A DNA stretch of 8,088 nucleotides from Treponema sp. (GTDB lineage Bacteria; Spirochaetota; Spirochaetia; Treponematales; Breznakiellaceae). The position numbers and the translations under genes were made by a program. This document shows positions 5,828 to 8,088 of this stretch, one piece after another (position 1 is the first letter of the stretch; each line of letters starts with the position of its first letter). The notes under the pieces are model-generated. The model did not search any database. It was not told the origin of the DNA and worked only from the letters and a program-made list of their open reading frames with translations. The stretch lies in the NCBI GenBank assembly GCA_009785545.1, contig WQWD01000101.1:1-8088 (forward strand), given 5' to 3'.

Positions 5828-7906
5828 TTATTCGTCAGCGTCTTGTATCTTGAACGATTCTCTCGCTTTGATAACTTCATCAGCGATGCGTCCAGAGATT
5901 GGCGAATAATGACTGAAGTCCACGTTAAAAGAACCCGTTCCCGATGTAATTGAACGAAGATCTATCGAGTAACGCAGAAGTTCCGCCATTGGGACTTCTG
6001 CTCGCACAACTGCAATGCCGCCTGTGGAATCCTGCCCGACAATTTTGCCGCGTTTTACGGAAAGGTCGCTCATTACGTTGCCCAGATAGTTTTCCTCGAT
6101 GTAGACGATCAGGTTCATGATTGGTTCAAGCAGTGTGGGGTTTGCTTTTTTCATTGCTTCACGGAAGGCGTTACGTGCAGCAATACGGAACGACAACTCG
6201 TTGGAGTCTACGTCATGGTGCTTGCCGTCTACAAGTTTTACTTCTACGTCAACAACGGGGTAGCTCGCCATTGTTCCATGTCCCATTCCTTCGACCAAGC
6301 CTTTTTCAACACCGGGGATAAAGTTTTTTGGAATTGCGCCGCCGAAAATCGCATTGACGAATTCGTAACCTTCACTGCGTCCTCGCGGGGCGATTTCGAT
6401 TTTGACTCTTCCGAACTGCCCATGCCCGCCGGATTGCTTTTTGTGTGTGTATTCGGCATCAGATTTTTTTGTGATGGTTTCACGGTAGGCGATTCTTGGA
6501 ACACGAGTTTCAACTTCGATCTTGTTATTTGTTTTGACTTTTTCAAGTATGATGTTGATTTGCAGCTCTCCCATGCCGGAAATAACCGCTTCTTTTGTTT
6601 CGCCGTTGTACTGAAAACGGAAAGTTTTGTCTTCTTCGGTTGTGCGTACAAGGAATTCGCCAAGTTTGTCTTCGTCTTTTTTGGCGAGGGCGTTAACCGC
6701 AACAGAGTGAACAGGCTCTGGAAGTTTTAACGGAGCGTAAGCCGGGCAGTCTGCAGCCGCTATTGTATCGTTGGTTTTGAGTGTAGTAGCTTTTGTGATA
6801 ATTCCGATATCACCTGCGGAAAGTTCTTTTACTTCTTCGAGTTTTTTGCCCTGACAGATGTAAAGTTTGCCGATACGTTCTTTTTTGTTATCTGAAACGT
6901 TAAACGCTTCGGAGTCGGCGGCAAGCTTGCCGGTGATAATTTTTACCCACGAAAGTTTTCCCGAGAACTGATCGTAATTGGTTCTGATAACAAGCCCTGA
7001 CATCGGCTTGTCTGGGTCGATGGCAACAGGTGTTTCATTGCCTTCGGCATCACGAGCTGTGTCTTTTGCCGTTTTTGGGTTTGGAGCAGCGGCAGCGATA
7101 AAGTCAACTAAAGAAGCGAGACCGCAATTTTTTATGGGCGAGCCGGCAAAAACGGGAACATATTTATTTTCGGCTAATGCTTTGACAAGACCAGTTTTCA
7201 TTTCATCGATGGATAATGTGCCGTTTTCAAGGTATTTTTCCATCAGGTTGTCATCGCCTTCGGCGGCGGCTTCTATCAATTTTTCCCGTGCCGAAGCAAC
7301 AGCGCCTGCAAATTCGGCAGGAACCGCTTCTTCTTTTTCGAGTGCGTCTCCATGTTGAAAGTATGCCTTTTCGTGCAACACATCAACTACGCCTGTCAAT
7401 CCGCTGCCGCTGCCTATTGGCATGGAAATGACGACAGGTTCGATTTTAAACTTTTCTTTGATGTCATCTAATGTTCGGTTAAAATCGGCTTGATCGTTGT
7501 CCATTTTGGTGATAAAAAGCCCTCTGGGTTTGCCGCTGACATCGAGGCTGCGCCACAGTTTAACAGTTTCTATTTGAACGCCGGATTTTGCGTCTACCAT
7601 TAATAATGCGAATTCCGCCGCGCGAAAACCTACTATAACGGCTCCAGTAAAGTCCGAAGAGCCGGGAGTGTCAAAAAAGTTGATTTTTGTCCCGTTTTTT
7701 TCGATATGCCCCATTGCGGCGTGTATCGATATTTTTCGCTCGATTTCTTCCGGCGTATAATCGCTGGTGGTTCTGCCAGATTCAAGAGCCTCCGCCCTTT
7801 GAATGACGCCTCCAGCAAAAAGCAAATGCTCGAAGAGGGTTGTCTTTCCAGTCTGTCCATGACCGGCAATCACGATGTTTCTGATTCTGTCTGTTGAATA
7901 ACTCAC
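5828..7906 (-). CDS. fusA2: EF-G-family translational GTPase, divergent paralogue (EF-G2 type)
   Basis: The 692-residue product has the full five-domain EF-G layout. The G domain with its insert covers about 1-275, domain II about 300-385, domain III about 393-470, domain IV about 480-592 and domain V about 593-680. G motifs are altered against canonical EF-G: P-loop GHGQTGKT (15-22), switch I ERKISI (56-61) instead of ERGITI so the Mg-binding Thr is Ser60, DTPGS (79-83) instead of DTPGH so the catalytic His is Ser83, and TKMD (133-136) instead of NKMD. Domain IV keeps HDVDSNE (564-570), the tip that contacts the decoding centre in EF-G, and domain V keeps YLGNVMSDLSVKRG (607-620). This matches the EF-G2 paralogues of spirochaetes and Thermus rather than the main elongation factor; a second, canonical fusA is expected elsewhere. 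The start is GTG with AAAGGAG upstream. It probably acts on the ribosome; its exact step is unknown. Confidence 0.92.
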   Translation of the reverse strand: MSYSTDRIRNIVIAGHGQTGKTTLFEHLLFAGGVIQRAEALESGRTTSDYTPEEIERKISIHAAMGHIEKNGTKINFFDTPGSSDFTGAVIVGFRAAEFALLMVDAKSGVQIETVKLWRSLDVSGKPRGLFITKMDNDQADFNRTLDDIKEKFKIEPVVISMPIGSGSGLTGVVDVLHEKAYFQHGDALEKEEAVPAEFAGAVASAREKLIEAAAEGDDNLMEKYLENGTLSIDEMKTGLVKALAENKYVPVFAGSPIKNCGLASLVDFIAAAAPNPKTAKDTARDAEGNETPVAIDPDKPMSGLVIRTNYDQFSGKLSWVKIITGKLAADSEAFNVSDNKKERIGKLYICQGKKLEEVKELSAGDIGIITKATTLKTNDTIAAADCPAYAPLKLPEPVHSVAVNALAKKDEDKLGEFLVRTTEEDKTFRFQYNGETKEAVISGMGELQINIILEKVKTNNKIEVETRVPRIAYRETITKKSDAEYTHKKQSGGHGQFGRVKIEIAPRGRSEGYEFVNAIFGGAIPKNFIPGVEKGLVEGMGHGTMASYPVVDVEVKLVDGKHHDVDSNELSFRIAARNAFREAMKKANPTLLEPIMNLIVYIEENYLGNVMSDLSVKRGKIVGQDSTGGIAVVRAEVPMAELLRYSIDLRSITSGTGSFNVDFSHYSPISGRIADEVIKARESFKIQDADE

Positions 7907-7913
7907 AAAAAGG

Positions 7914-7920
7914 CTCCTTT
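7914..7920 (-). promoter_or_regulatory. Shine-Dalgarno AAAGGAG that decides the GTG start of fusA2
   Basis: On the minus strand AAAGGAG is followed by 7 nt (CCTTTTT) and then GTG at 7906-7904. No ATG is nearby in frame, and the protein reaches its P-loop at residue 15, as expected for an EF-G start. Confidence 0.85.
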
Positions 7921-7944
7921 GGTAAATTTTATTTATATAATTAT

Positions 7945-7974
7945 ATTTTGCACCTATAAGTAGCTAATTGTCAA
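7945..7974 (-). promoter_or_regulatory. Putative fusA2 promoter
   Basis: A perfect -35 TTGACA lies at 7974-7969 on the minus strand. The best -10 at proper spacing is CAAAAT (7950-7945, 18 nt, 4 of 6). A perfect TATAAT exists at 7945-7940 but is 23 nt from the -35, so the exact -10 is uncertain. Either choice leaves a leader of roughly 25-35 nt that contains the Shine-Dalgarno. Confidence 0.4.
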
Positions 7975-7983
7975 GGTTTTTTA

Positions 7984-8012
7984 TAGAAACAAAATCAAAA
8001 TTACATTATAAT
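7984..8012 (+). promoter_or_regulatory. Putative promoter of the rtcB-like gene, near-leaderless
   Basis: TAGAAA (7984-7989, 4 of 6 to TTGACA) and a perfect TATAAT (8007-8012) are spaced by 17 nt. Transcription should start near 8019, about 5 nt before the ATG at 8024. No Shine-Dalgarno fits in so short a leader; the nearest purines are AAAGA at 8016-8020. Confidence 0.5.
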
Positions 8013-8023
8013 TCCAAAGAATC

Positions 8024-8088
8024 ATGATAGAAGTTTCGGGCAAATATAACACCGCAAAAGTATTCACAGACACTTTAGAGGAGTTCTC
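8024..8088 (+). CDS. rtcB: Start of a probable RtcB-family RNA ligase (3' end outside window)
   Basis: Twenty-one codons and two bases are visible from the ATG to the window edge, reading MIEVSGKYNTAKVFTDTLEE and onward. This matches the N-terminus I know for one branch of RtcB proteins (MIEIKGKYNTAKVFTD-like), GTP- and metal-dependent ligases that join 2',3'-cyclic phosphate or 3'-phosphate RNA ends to 5'-OH ends. None of the catalytic metal-binding residues are in view, so the call rests on the N-terminal match only. The gene is divergent from fusA2, with 117 nt between the two starts, and has a good promoter match directly before its ATG. Confidence 0.65.
   Translation, partial: MIEVSGKYNTAKVFTDTLEEF

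Noticed and set aside
5590..5880. Minus-strand open frame of 96 codons across the intergenic repeat region
   Set aside because: It overlaps the end of fusA2 in another frame, runs through all three palindromes, and has no Shine-Dalgarno or family resemblance; its sequence is just translated repeats.
6215..6730. Plus-strand open frame of 171 codons opposite fusA2
   Set aside because: It is antisense to a well-conserved EF-G coding region, has Phe- and Cys-rich composition typical of a reverse-strand shadow, and lacks a ribosome binding site.
6978..7358. Plus-strand open frame of 126 codons opposite fusA2
   Set aside because: Ala/Ser/Phe-rich antisense reading of the conserved GTPase domain; no start signal or recognisable motif.

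Overview
The window looks like part of a spirochaete chromosome, most likely a free-living or host-associated Treponema that keeps the shikimate pathway (unlike T. pallidum). This rests on recognised protein families and overall style: an AroD-AroE fusion, a divergent EF-G paralogue, an RtcB-like start, and moderate-to-low GC with AAA-rich coding. No marker gene fixes the species.

Layout. Bases 1-474 hold the 3' end of an unrecognised Trp-rich protein. A probable co-directional unit follows: a small exported protein (531-995), a fused 3-dehydroquinate dehydratase/shikimate dehydrogenase (1011-2552, TTG start), ribose-5-phosphate isomerase A (2528-3277, overlapping the previous gene by 25 nt) and citrate synthase (3318-4652). 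Converging on it is a very AT-rich gene for a phosphotransferase/kinase-fold protein (4685-5581, minus). Upstream of that gene is a 246-nt intergenic stretch with three related palindromes. Next comes an EF-G-family GTPase (5828-7906, minus, GTG start). Finally there is a 117-nt divergent promoter region and the first 21 codons of a probable rtcB (8024 onward, plus).

How it fits together. aroDE, rpiA and gltA feed biosynthesis: the pentose-phosphate branch, the shikimate route to aromatics, and citrate as the entry to 2-oxoglutarate/glutamate. Their tight spacing suggests co-transcription. The EF-G paralogue and RtcB are translation- and RNA-related housekeeping genes sharing one divergent control region. 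The kinase-like gene, with its low GC and the repeat cluster beside it, is the only part that looks accessory.

Most notable: three genes likely to begin transcripts (531, 5581 minus, 8024) have a TATAAT-like box 7-11 nt before ATG and no Shine-Dalgarno, while downstream or long-leader genes have clear ones, suggesting leaderless mRNAs. The EF-G paralogue lacks the catalytic His of DTPGH but keeps the domain IV tip motif. The palindrome cluster has a shared core. I found no CRISPR array, tRNA, rRNA, intact insertion sequence or convincing new multi-gene system.
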